A stretch of DNA of 12,530 nucleotides. Origin: an uncultured Collinsella sp. (GTDB lineage: Bacteria; Actinomycetota; Coriobacteriia; Coriobacteriales; Coriobacteriaceae). The notes under the pieces are model-generated. The model was given only the letters and a program-made list of their open reading frames with translations, did not search any database and was not told the origin of the DNA. Each line of letters begins with the position of its first letter. Within the stretch, counting starts at the first letter, position 1. Of the stretch, positions 1 through 6,710 are shown one piece after another. Position numbers and translations under genes: made by a program. The stretch lies in the NCBI GenBank assembly GCA_938023905.1, contig CALJCO010000069.1, forward strand, positions 1 to 12,530. The letters are read 5' to 3'.

Positions 1-703
1 TCACAAAGAAGTAAAGGTCGCGCGAGATGGGATAGCCGCCACTCGCGACCGTCTTCTCGGACGCCTCAACATGATTGACCGAGACGGCCTTGACCGAGGT
101 CTTGGCGTTGAGGCCATCGACGAAGCCCAGCGAAATGTAGCCGATAGCCCCGCGCGAACGAGATACCACGTCGCGCACCTGGCCCGTGCCCGAAAGAACG
201 GCGGAACGGCGATCGAACATCACGATGGTGCGGAAGGCTTCACGCGTGCCAGACGCCTCATCTCGGTTGATAACCTGAATCCTCAGGTCCTCGCCACCGA
301 CTTCTTTCCAGTTGGTGATCTTGCCGGCATAGATATCGCGGAGCTGCTCGGTCGAGAGGTTATCGACGGGGTTGTCTTCGTTCACGATGACCGCGATACC
401 GTCGTGGGCAATGACGATGGGAGTCAGGCCCAGATCCTGTTCGTCGGCATTGAGTCCACGGGAGGAGCTGGCGATATCGGCCGTGCCAGCGCTGACGGCT
501 TCGATGCCAGCGGAAGAGCCCAAACCGGAAACGAGCACGTCGATGCCGGTCTCCTCCTTAAAGCCCTCTGCCGCAATTTCGGCGATAGGAAGGCAGGTCG
601 TGGAGCCGGCCACGGTAATGGAAGAGGTAGAAGATCCCGAAGAACAGGCGCACAGCGTAAGCGTAAGCACAGCGGCGCTCAGGACCGATACGATCTTTCT
701 CAT
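1..703 (-). CDS. pstS: Phosphate ABC transporter substrate-binding lipoprotein PstS (3' end cut by the window edge)
   Basis: This is the 5' part (234 codons) of a periplasmic-type phosphate-binding protein that would deliver phosphate to a PstCAB transporter. The frame is open to the left edge, so the C-terminus is missing. The start MRKIVSV opens a lipoprotein signal peptide: a short basic n-region, a hydrophobic stretch of about 14 residues and an LCAC lipobox with lipidated Cys20, followed by a Ser-rich linker. The mature part has the PstS/PBP-like landmarks: VAGSTT (31-36), SGLGSSAG (59-66), a DIASSSR segment (76-82), AHDGIAV (99-105), LRDIYAGKITNW (121-132), RDEASGTRE (147-155) and RGAIGYISLGFVDG (184-197). 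The ATG overlaps the TGA of pgeF as ATGA, and I see no Shine-Dalgarno sequence in front of it, so translation is probably coupled to pgeF. The family is clear. The transport partners lie outside the window and are only assumed. Confidence 0.93.
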   Translation of the reverse strand, partial: MRKIVSVLSAAVLTLTLCACSSGSSTSSITVAGSTTCLPIAEIAAEGFKEETGIDVLVSGLGSSAGIEAVSAGTADIASSSRGLNADEQDLGLTPIVIAHDGIAVIVNEDNPVDNLSTEQLRDIYAGKITNWKEVGGEDLRIQVINRDEASGTREAFRTIVMFDRRSAVLSGTGQVRDVVSRSRGAIGYISLGFVDGLNAKTSVKAVSVNHVEASEKTVASGGYPISRDLYFFV

Positions 704-1500
704 AGCATCACGCCGATCGCAGCATGGCGCCCACAGGTGCCGTCCTCGTTACGGTAGGAATAAAAGCGGTCGTTCTGACGCACAGTCGAAAGCTGGGTAT
801 CCACGATATTATCCGCGTCCACACCGGCATCTACCAGCGCCTCACAAATGGCAGCGGAAAGATCGAGCATGCGAGAGGCACTCGCATCGATGCAAGAGAA
901 CTCGACGGCAAAGCAATCCATGAGTTCCTGGGATACCTCATATTCGTCAGCCAAGATATGGGGGCCGATATAGGCGGAAACGTCGCTCGCATCGCAGCCG
1001 GCAGCATCGCAAAGCGCCTGGCACGCCTTGGCAGAAATACGTGCAATCGTGCCCTTCCAACCGGAGTGCACCACGGCAAATCCGCCAGGGGCCACCAGCA
1101 CCACGGGAACGCAGTCGGCAAAGCAGAGCAGCACGGGCACGTCATGGGCCGTACAGACGATGGCATCGCAGCCCTCGGCAATCTGCTCGCGAACAGCCTC
1201 AAGATCGTCGGCGCCGTTCGAAGTCACCGTAACGATATGGTCACCATGTACCTGATTGGGCACGAGCAGATTATGCTCGCACTCAGTGGCGCCCATAGCT
1301 TCGAGCGCTCGACGACGATTTTCTTGAACAGCAAAGGGGTCATCGCCTACATGCGAGCCCAGGTTGAGCGAGGAGTACGCATCTTCAGAAACGCCACCGG
1401 TGCGCTCGGTAAAGGCAAAGCGGACATCGGATGTCGCGCCCTCCACCAACGTAACTCCATCATGGTCGACACGCGAAACGTTGTCCGCACGTGCTGCCAT
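700..1500 (-). CDS. pgeF: Peptidoglycan editing factor PgeF (YlmD/YfiH, laccase-domain family)
   Basis: The 266-residue protein belongs to the multicopper-oxidase-like DUF152 family (YfiH in E. coli, YlmD in Bacillus). Family studies propose that it removes wrongly incorporated L-Ser from UDP-MurNAc peptides; adenosine deaminase and phenol oxidase activities have also been reported. The three metal-site residues are present: His85 in PNQVHGD, Cys130 in CFADCVPV and His145 in VVHSGWKGT. The C-terminal signature FYSYRNEDGTCGRHA (247-261) is also present. The usual IGPC motif reads IGPH (178-181). I chose the ATG at 1500 because a strong AGGAGG lies 7 nt upstream; an in-frame GTG at 1521 would make that ribosome site part of the coding region. 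The gene sits just behind ftsZ, as ylmD homologues often do, but after the ftsZ terminator, so it probably has its own promoter. Its stop overlaps the pstS start. Confidence 0.93.
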   Translation of the reverse strand: MAARADNVSRVDHDGVTLVEGATSDVRFAFTERTGGVSEDAYSSLNLGSHVGDDPFAVQENRRRALEAMGATECEHNLLVPNQVHGDHIVTVTSNGADDLEAVREQIAEGCDAIVCTAHDVPVLLCFADCVPVVLVAPGGFAVVHSGWKGTIARISAKACQALCDAAGCDASDVSAYIGPHILADEYEVSQELMDCFAVEFSCIDASASRMLDLSAAICEALVDAGVDADNIVDTQLSTVRQNDRFYSYRNEDGTCGRHAAIGVML

Positions 1501-1650
1501 ACTAAAGCCTCCTAATAACACAAGTACCGCGGCGTCGCCGCGCAGTCCGCGTTTATACGGCTGTCATACTTCCTTAAAAGGATACCCGCAGCGGTAGGGA
1601 CCAAACGTAAAGGGAACGTAAGGAGATTGGAGGCTTTCGTTTACAAACGA
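1501..1650 (-). promoter_or_regulatory. Leader region of pgeF-pstS with a GC hairpin and two small palindromes
   Basis: This noncoding stretch lies between the ftsZ terminator and pgeF, so it should hold the promoter for pgeF-pstS. Seen directly: a strong AGGAGG ribosome site (about 1508-1513); a perfect hairpin at 1528-1542; a TCCTT-AA-AAGGA palindrome at 1571-1582; and a TCGTTT-AC-AAACGA palindrome at 1637-1650 next to the terminator. A TATAAA on the minus strand (1552-1557) could be a -10 box, but the hexamer 17 nt upstream (CTTTTA) is a poor -35, so I do not assign a promoter with confidence. The palindromes could be operators. I see no match to a pho box that I would stand behind. Confidence 0.4.
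1528..1542 (-). other. GC-rich hairpin in the pgeF 5' leader
   Basis: Arms CGCGGC and GCCGCG pair perfectly around a 3-nt loop. It sits about 15 nt upstream of the pgeF Shine-Dalgarno sequence. No T-tract follows, so it is not an intrinsic terminator. It could influence mRNA stability or ribosome access, or be incidental in GC-rich DNA. Confidence 0.4.
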
Positions 1651-1688
1651 GAAACAAAACGGGGTGCATCCAAATGGACACACCCCGT
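1651..1688 (-). terminator. Rho-independent terminator of the dcw/ftsZ transcript
   Basis: On the minus strand, a stem with arms ACGGGGTGTGTCC and GGATGCACCCCGT (13 pairs, two of them G-U) closes a 4-nt ATTT loop at 1659-1688 and is followed by TTTGTTTC. It begins 22 nt past the ftsZ stop. There is no T-run on the opposite side, so it acts only on leftward transcription. It separates ftsZ from pgeF. Confidence 0.88.
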
Positions 1689-1710
1689 GCAGGTCGTTGA
1701 GAAAAACGAA

Positions 1711-2865
1711 CTAGAAGCTACCGCGCTTCAGGAAGTCGGGAAGCTCGAACTGGTCGTTGCCAAAGTTGGGCAGCTCGGTACCACCGACGTTGCGGGTCGG
1801 AGCGGCCTGAGCCGGGCTGGCAGCCGGGGGGGTGCGCTGCGGCTCAGCGGAGGCAGCGGCCTTGCTCTGAGACTGCTGAGCAGCAAAGAGCTCATCCTGA
1901 CGGTTGACGTTGGAGTCGGAGAAGCCCGTAGCGATGACGGTGATACGCACCTGATCGCCCAGGGACTCGTCGACAACGGTACCGAAGATGATGTTGGCCT
2001 CGGGGTCGACGGCGTTGGCGACAACGTCGGCGGCGTCGCTGATCTCCTGGATGCCCAGGTCCTTGGAACCGGCGATGGAGAGCAGCACGCGCGTGGCACC
2101 ATCGATGGAGCTCTCGAGCAGCGGGCTGGAGATGGCCTGCTGGGCAGCGTCGACGGCACGAGTATCCCCAGAAGAGGTACCGATACCCATCATGGCGGTA
2201 CCGGCCTGCTTCATGATGGTCTTAACATCGGCGAAGTCCAGGTTGATGATACCGGGGACGGTGATGAGGTCGGTGATGCCCTGGGTGCCCTGGGAAAGGA
2301 CGCCATCGGCAATCGCGAAGGCCTCGAGCATGGTGGTCTTCTTCTCGGCGATGTCGAGCAGCTTATCGTTAGGAATGACGATCATGGTGTCGACGCAATC
2401 GGAGAGGGTCTTGATGCCCTCCTCGGCGCTCTTCTTACGCTTGCGGCCCTCGAAGGTGAAGGGCTTGGTCACGACGGCGACGGTCAGTGCGCCGACCTCG
2501 TTCATCGCGATATCGGCAACGATGGGAGCAGCGCCGGTACCGGTGCCGCCGCCCTCGCCGCAGGTGATAAACACCATGTCGGCGCCAGCGAGCGCCTCGG
2601 CGATGTCGTCGCGGGACTCATCGGCAGCCTTGCGGCCAACCTCGGGATTGGCGCCGGCGCCCAAGCCGCGGGTAAGGTCGGTGCCGATGTGCACCTTGAT
2701 ATCGGCATCAGAGATCGCGAGTGCCTGAGCATCGGTGTTGATGGCAACAAACTCGACGCCGCGGATGCCCTCTTCGATCATTCGATTAACCGCGTTGGTA
2801 CCGCCGCCGCCGACGCCGACCACCTTAATGACGGCAAGGTAGTTGTTGATCTCTGTCTCGTGCAT
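1711..2865 (-). CDS. ftsZ: Cell division GTPase FtsZ
   Basis: FtsZ is the tubulin-like GTPase that polymerises into the Z-ring at midcell and recruits the divisome. The 384-residue protein has VVGVGGGGTNAVNRM (15-29), the tubulin signature GGGTGTG (105-111), and the T7 synergy loop NLDFAD (208-213). After about residue 318 comes a short Ala/Pro/Gln-rich linker, then the conserved C-terminal peptide FELPDFLKR (373-381). That peptide would bind a membrane anchor such as SepF or FtsA. I placed the start at 2865 (MHETEINNY), 6 nt after GGAGG; an in-frame upstream start at 2895 would add ten residues without a comparable ribosome site and would bury this one. No ftsA precedes the gene, which fits Actinomycetota. 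A gap of 199 nt separates it from ftsQ, and a strong terminator follows it. Confidence 0.98.
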   Translation of the reverse strand: MHETEINNYLAVIKVVGVGGGGTNAVNRMIEEGIRGVEFVAINTDAQALAISDADIKVHIGTDLTRGLGAGANPEVGRKAADESRDDIAEALAGADMVFITCGEGGGTGTGAAPIVADIAMNEVGALTVAVVTKPFTFEGRKRKKSAEEGIKTLSDCVDTMIVIPNDKLLDIAEKKTTMLEAFAIADGVLSQGTQGITDLITVPGIINLDFADVKTIMKQAGTAMMGIGTSSGDTRAVDAAQQAISSPLLESSIDGATRVLLSIAGSKDLGIQEISDAADVVANAVDPEANIIFGTVVDESLGDQVRITVIATGFSDSNVNRQDELFAAQQSQSKAAASAEPQRTPPAASPAQAAPTRNVGGTELPNFGNDQFELPDFLKRGSF

Positions 2866-3064
2866 GTCGGTCCTCCGAACAAAGGTTATAGCCATAGCAT
2901 GGGTCGACCCCTGCGCACATTAACCTTCAGGTTGAAAGTAAATGCAAAGGTAAACCGTATTATGTTTGCACATTATGAACGTATCAGTCAAATAATTGAC
3001 CGTGAAAACCAAACAAACCAGATAAACGGCGTGGTATGGCCCCTCAACAAAGCATCAACCAGCG
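2866..3064 (-). promoter_or_regulatory. ftsQ-ftsZ intergenic region, probable ftsZ promoter and leader
   Basis: This 199-bp gap is the longest between genes of the cluster and is clearly more AT-rich (roughly 2936-3030) than the coding DNA around it. Seen on the minus strand: two CATAAT hexamers (2959-2964 and 2972-2977), each five of six matches to a -10 box. Neither has a good -35 at 16-18 nt; a TTGACT lies at 2986-2991 with unsuitable spacing. Three short inverted repeats are present: GTCAA-N4-TTGAC (2987-3000), AACCT-TC-AGGTT (2922-2933) and the perfect GGGTCGACCC (2901-2910). The ribosome site GGAGG (about 2872-2876) serves ftsZ. A separate ftsZ promoter is plausible because FtsZ is needed in larger amounts than FtsQ or the Mur enzymes; the exact promoter is not resolved. 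Confidence 0.45.
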
Positions 3065-4321
3065 CTACGAGGTCGGAGCATTTCTAAATGTGTAGTTGCC
3101 CGGAGAGCGCACATTGATATACGTTACGCCCTCTACCTGCGAAAGCAACTTGGTGACTACGCGTTCCTTCTTGGCGATATCGTCCGAATCGCCCAGCGAC
3201 ACCTCAATGCCGTTATTGAGGTTTGCCGAGATGGCTTCGACCGAAGGCGTGGAAATATCCTTGACTTGTCCCAAGAACTCGCTCGAAAAACCACGCACAT
3301 AATCCAGGCCGGCCTTAACGGCTTTGGAGTTCACCGCCTGGCCGGAAACCGGAGCGACATCCGCCGAGACATCAGTCAACAACACCGCGCCATAATGCTT
3401 GGCGAGTGCCAGCGCGGCATCGATTCCGGTCAAGGTATTTGAGCCCTGCCCTGTCGTGATGACGTTGCCCTGGTCGTCCACTTCGACCGACGTCGACAGC
3501 GGGGCGATCCAGGTGTCATCGTCTCCGATAGCCCAGGCAAGGTCGTCGGAGCTGATATATGCAATGGCGATAACCTTACGCTCCGTCGGCGTGATGATAA
3601 GCGTATGGGGAAACTGGCGCTGGACATCTACGCCCGAGACCCACGGGTTTTGCTTGAGATCCTCGGTAATCTGGTCGGGATCGACGTTAAAAAGCGACGT
3701 TCCCTCGGGCAAGTCGATCAGCTGGATAGCATCGTGCTTCGTCACATGCTCGCTGCCTTGAATCTGAATATCAGTGGCAGTAAACAATCCAGAGTTGATC
3801 ACCACGATGGCAACGACGACGAGCACGGCCAAGACGGCCAAAACGCCGCCCACGATTTTGCCTTTGCCTGTAACGACAGAAGCGGCGTCTGATGTTTTAT
3901 TTGCCATCGCTCCAAGTGAAGATAACGGGTTGAAGCCTTTTTTACTCGAAGGCTTCTTGGCGGTAGCCGGCACCGATGTCAGCGAGCGCGGTTTCGATGC
4001 GCCCAGCGTGCGGCCTGGACGCGCCGCTTTAGTTCCCGTCGAGGGCTTGGGAGTTGCCATGGGACGGGCAGGCTTGGCGCCCATAACAGGCTTTGACGTC
4101 ACAGAGGGACGCGAGGACTTTTTTGCGGCCGGACGATTACCGAGCTGCGAGCCGACGACCGGACGACTGGCCTGTCGAGCATGCCCGACAGACTTAGAGT
4201 GCGCGACGGTATTGCGTTGAGGTTTGGCAGGCGCGCCGGAACGCCCTCCGGCGCGGCGGAAGGTGGGTTTCGATGCTCTAGAAGCCGAGGAATTTAACTT
4301 CCGGTCTGAGCTCGATGCCAT
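3065..4321 (-). CDS. ftsQ: Divisome protein FtsQ/DivIB with a long basic N-terminal extension
   Basis: FtsQ is a bitopic membrane protein of the divisome. It connects with FtsB and FtsL and helps control septal wall synthesis. The 418-residue protein has one membrane segment (about 156-175, GKGKIVGGVLAVLAVLVVVA). A POTRA domain follows (about 182-250): FTATDIQIQGSEHVTKHDAI, then LPEGTSLFNVDPDQI and NPWVSGVDVQRQFPHTLIITPTER split across the fold. The beta domain ends in TYINVRSPGNYTFR. The first 155 residues are cytoplasmic, rich in Lys, Arg, Pro, Ser and Ala, with loose repeats of the type KPxxGxKxARP (about 50-112), and are probably disordered. That is much longer than the few tens of residues seen in many FtsQ/DivIB proteins. 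The ATG at 4321 follows AAGGTGAGG by 7 nt and lies inside the 3' end of murB (44-nt overlap). A start at codon 139 is less likely because its GGAG is only 2 nt away. Confidence 0.92.
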   Translation of the reverse strand: MASSSDRKLNSSASRASKPTFRRAGGRSGAPAKPQRNTVAHSKSVGHARQASRPVVGSQLGNRPAAKKSSRPSVTSKPVMGAKPARPMATPKPSTGTKAARPGRTLGASKPRSLTSVPATAKKPSSKKGFNPLSSLGAMANKTSDAASVVTGKGKIVGGVLAVLAVLVVVAIVVINSGLFTATDIQIQGSEHVTKHDAIQLIDLPEGTSLFNVDPDQITEDLKQNPWVSGVDVQRQFPHTLIITPTERKVIAIAYISSDDLAWAIGDDDTWIAPLSTSVEVDDQGNVITTGQGSNTLTGIDAALALAKHYGAVLLTDVSADVAPVSGQAVNSKAVKAGLDYVRGFSSEFLGQVKDISTPSVEAISANLNNGIEVSLGDSDDIAKKERVVTKLLSQVEGVTYINVRSPGNYTFRNAPTS

Positions 4322-5189
4322 ACGCCTCCCTCACCTTTCCGTGCACATGTCTAATAACCGCGGCAACGTCATCGGCCGAGGCAGTTCCGTTATTAACGAT
4401 AAAATTAGCGTGAACGGGCGAAACTTCCGCGCCGCCAATCGAAAAACCCTTTAATCCACAATCCTCGACAAGCTTGCCCACACTCGCATCGGGCGGGTTG
4501 CGAAAGACAGACCCGCAGGATGCGCGACCCATGGGCTGCGTACGCTTGCGCCTTGTAAGGTACCGCTCCATGCGCTCGCGAATGTCGGCCTTGGGCGCCG
4601 GTTTAAGCTTGAGCACGCACTCGAGGATGATCTCATTGCGGGGAAGGCTACATTCGCGGTAGCCCCAAGAGATCTCGGACCCCGCATAATGCTTGATACC
4701 GGATGCCGGGTCAAACGTTACGACATCCTCAACCAGCGAGCCAATCCACTCGGTCCGCGTGCCGGCATTCATAGATATCGCACCGCCGACCGAACCAGGA
4801 ATACCAACGGCAAACTCAAGGCCCGAGAGGCTACGCGACAGGGCATCGTTGACCAGGCGCGCAAACATCACGCCCGCACCGACCGTCAGCGTACAACCGT
4901 CATCGGCAACAACCGTGCGCTGGAACTCACGTCCGAGCGAAATGACGGCACCGCGATAACCGCCATCGGCAACCAGCAGATTGGAGCCCTTGCCGATGAT
5001 GACCCACGGCACCTGCTCGCGATCGAGCACCGCCACGGCGCGGCGGAGGGCATGATAGCTATGGCACGTCACAAAGAGGTCGGCCTTGCCGCCGATACGA
5101 TAGCTCGTATGACGCGCAAGGCGCTCGTCCTCGATCACATCCGTGTCGATCATGCCCGAGAGCGCCATGACGGCGTTAAACAGACCCAT
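4278..5189 (-). CDS. murB: UDP-N-acetylenolpyruvoylglucosamine reductase MurB
   Basis: MurB is a cytoplasmic FAD enzyme that uses NADPH to reduce UDP-GlcNAc-enolpyruvate to UDP-MurNAc, the second committed step of peptidoglycan synthesis. The 303-residue protein opens with the FAD-domain sequence HTSYRIGGKADL (27-38), followed by IIGKGSNLLVADGG (64-77) and GLEFAVGIPGSVGGAISMNAG (split around 123-143). Then come SWGYRECS (174-181) and SCGSVFRNP (224-232), where Ser227 is the likely proton donor. The segment GKLVEDCGLKGFSIGGAEVS (238-257) resembles Bacillus MurB. The C-terminal ELRPEVKFLG holds Glu297, equivalent to the conserved catalytic Glu. The start is 5 nt after the murC stop with no clear Shine-Dalgarno sequence, so translation probably depends on ribosomes finishing murC. 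Its end overlaps the start of ftsQ by 44 nt. Confidence 0.97.
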   Translation of the reverse strand: MGLFNAVMALSGMIDTDVIEDERLARHTSYRIGGKADLFVTCHSYHALRRAVAVLDREQVPWVIIGKGSNLLVADGGYRGAVISLGREFQRTVVADDGCTLTVGAGVMFARLVNDALSRSLSGLEFAVGIPGSVGGAISMNAGTRTEWIGSLVEDVVTFDPASGIKHYAGSEISWGYRECSLPRNEIILECVLKLKPAPKADIRERMERYLTRRKRTQPMGRASCGSVFRNPPDASVGKLVEDCGLKGFSIGGAEVSPVHANFIVNNGTASADDVAAVIRHVHGKVREAYGIELRPEVKFLGF

Positions 5190-5194
5190 TAGAC

Positions 5195-6613
5195 TTAAGC
5201 GTCTTTCTTGGCAGTCAGATACTCAATGAACTCGGGACCGACGGTCGTAACGTCGCCGGCACCCATGGTGAGCAGCAGGTCGCCCTCGCCCACCATCTGC
5301 TCGAGCTCCTGATTGAGCTCAAGACGGCTGGAGCAGTACACGACCTCCTTGCCAGGATGCTTGGCGCGCACGGTATCGGCGAGCATCTTAGAGGTGACAC
5401 CCGGAATGGGCATCTCGCCAGCCGAGAACACATCAATCAGCAGCAGTTTATCGGCATTGGCAAATGCATCGGCAAAGTCGTCGCACAGGGCCTGCAGGCG
5501 CGAATAGCGGTGCGGCTGGAACACGACGTCGACGTGCTTGTAACCCAGCGACGAAGCGGCAGCAAGCGTCGCCTTGATCTCGGTGGGGTGATGGCCGTAA
5601 TCATCGACCACGGTGATGCCATCGATATCGCCCACGTGGGTAAAGCGACGGCGGACGCCCTCAAAGCTCGAGAGCGCCTTGGCGGCGGCGTCGATGTCAA
5701 GGCCCAGGACATGGGCGACGGTGAGCACCGCCGTGGCGTTGAGCATGTTGTGGCGACCGGGATTGCTCTTGATCTCCACAGCGCGCTCAGTGCCGTCCTC
5801 AAAGCGAACGATAAAGTCACTCTGGATGCCCTTGACATCCGGGTGCATGCAGACGATGTCGTTGCTCTCGGCAAAGCCGTAGGAAAGCACGTGACGGCCC
5901 GTCGACTTGGCGAGCTCGACCAGATGCGGGTCCTCACCGCAGACGATGACGGTGCCGCCCTCGCCCACCAGGCTCATGAATTTGGCGAAAGTTGCCTCGA
6001 TCTCCTCGATACCCGAGTAGTGATCGAGGTGGTCGGCCTCGACGTTGGTCACAATGACTACGTTGGGGTTCAGGAACAGGAAGGAGCTGTCGGACTCGTC
6101 GGCCTCGGCGACAAAGTAGTCGCCCGAGCCGTTCTTGCCGTTCGTGTCATAGCCCTCGACGATGCCACCGATCAGGAAGCTCGGATCCAGACCCATGCGG
6201 TCGAGCATGGTGGCACACATCGAAGACGTGGTGGTCTTGCCATGCGTGCCGGCAACAGCGACGGTGGTGTAGCCGTGGCCCAAAGCAGAGAGCATCTTGG
6301 CACGGGGCCACACGGGAATACCAAGCTCGCGAGCGCGCACGAGTTCAGGGTTGGATTCCGGAATAGCGGTGGAGACAACAACCACGTCGGGCTTAACCTC
6401 GTCGATCGTGGCGGCCTCATGGCCCACATGCACCTTCACACCAGCGCGGGTAAGCTGGCGGATATAACGTGACGTCTTAAGGTCGGAGCCGGTAACGGCA
6501 TAACCGCGCTCGTGCAGAACGAGGGCGATGCCGCTCATGCCGGCGCCGCCGATACCGATAAAGTGGGCGCTCTTAAACTCGGGCGCGGAGGTTGCAGTCT
6601 GGGAATCAGCCAT
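5195..6613 (-). CDS. murC: UDP-N-acetylmuramate--L-alanine ligase MurC
   Basis: MurC is the cytoplasmic ATP-dependent ligase that adds L-Ala to UDP-MurNAc, the first amino acid of the stem peptide. The 472-residue protein shows the N-terminal Rossmann motif FIGIGGAGMSGIAL (18-31) and the P-loop VAGTHGKTTTSSM (120-132). Next come EADESDSSF (170-178) and TNVEADHLDHY (189-199). RHNMLNA (287-293) is the Mur-ligase HN motif. VVDDYGHHPTEIKATL (335-350) is typical of MurC, and MGAGD (450-454) lies in the C-terminal domain. Length is as expected. I chose the ATG at 6613, with AAGGAG 11 nt upstream; an upstream GTG at 6640 would place that site inside the gene. The 97-nt gap before it is the longest in the murF-to-ftsQ run. 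murB follows 5 nt after its stop. Confidence 0.97.
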   Translation of the reverse strand: MADSQTATSAPEFKSAHFIGIGGAGMSGIALVLHERGYAVTGSDLKTSRYIRQLTRAGVKVHVGHEAATIDEVKPDVVVVSTAIPESNPELVRARELGIPVWPRAKMLSALGHGYTTVAVAGTHGKTTTSSMCATMLDRMGLDPSFLIGGIVEGYDTNGKNGSGDYFVAEADESDSSFLFLNPNVVIVTNVEADHLDHYSGIEEIEATFAKFMSLVGEGGTVIVCGEDPHLVELAKSTGRHVLSYGFAESNDIVCMHPDVKGIQSDFIVRFEDGTERAVEIKSNPGRHNMLNATAVLTVAHVLGLDIDAAAKALSSFEGVRRRFTHVGDIDGITVVDDYGHHPTEIKATLAAASSLGYKHVDVVFQPHRYSRLQALCDDFADAFANADKLLLIDVFSAGEMPIPGVTSKMLADTVRAKHPGKEVVYCSSRLELNQELEQMVGEGDLLLTMGAGDVTTVGPEFIEYLTAKKDA

Positions 6614-6710
6614 GTGCTCGTGTACTCCTTGCGTAAACACTGCCTGTAACCCGTTAACTGTACCGCACCTACCGCATCAGCGCGAGGGCGACCGAAGATA
6701 TCCCGTCTAA
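6614..6710 (-). other. murG-murC intergenic gap
   Basis: These 97 nt follow the murG TAG. They contain the murC ribosome site AAGGAG, a near-direct repeat of TGCGGTA (about 6658-6674), and no stem-loop with a T-tract. I see no convincing promoter; TTAACG and TTACAG hexamers occur but are badly spaced. A weak internal promoter cannot be ruled out. Confidence 0.35.

Noticed and set aside
724..1515. A 263-codon open frame on the plus strand
   Set aside because: Antisense shadow of pgeF, which has clear active-site motifs and a strong ribosome site on the minus strand.
1501..1521. Longer PgeF form from a GTG at 1521
   Set aside because: It would translate through a perfectly placed AGGAGG; the ATG at 1500 is better supported.
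2866..2895. Longer FtsZ form starting at 2895
   Set aside because: The extra ten residues are unlike FtsZ N-termini and would place the strong GGAGG site inside the gene.
1627..3087. A 486-codon open frame on the plus strand, longer than the gene opposite it
   Set aside because: It lies antisense to ftsZ; its protein is low-complexity Gly/Asp/Val-rich, typical of a shadow frame in high-GC coding DNA, and it has no recognisable domain.
5357..6472. A 371-codon open frame on the plus strand
   Set aside because: Antisense shadow of murC; rich in Val, Gly, His and Asp with no family features.
6614..6710. Possible promoter for murC
   Set aside because: Hexamers resembling promoter boxes occur but with poor matches and spacing, and the gap is short.
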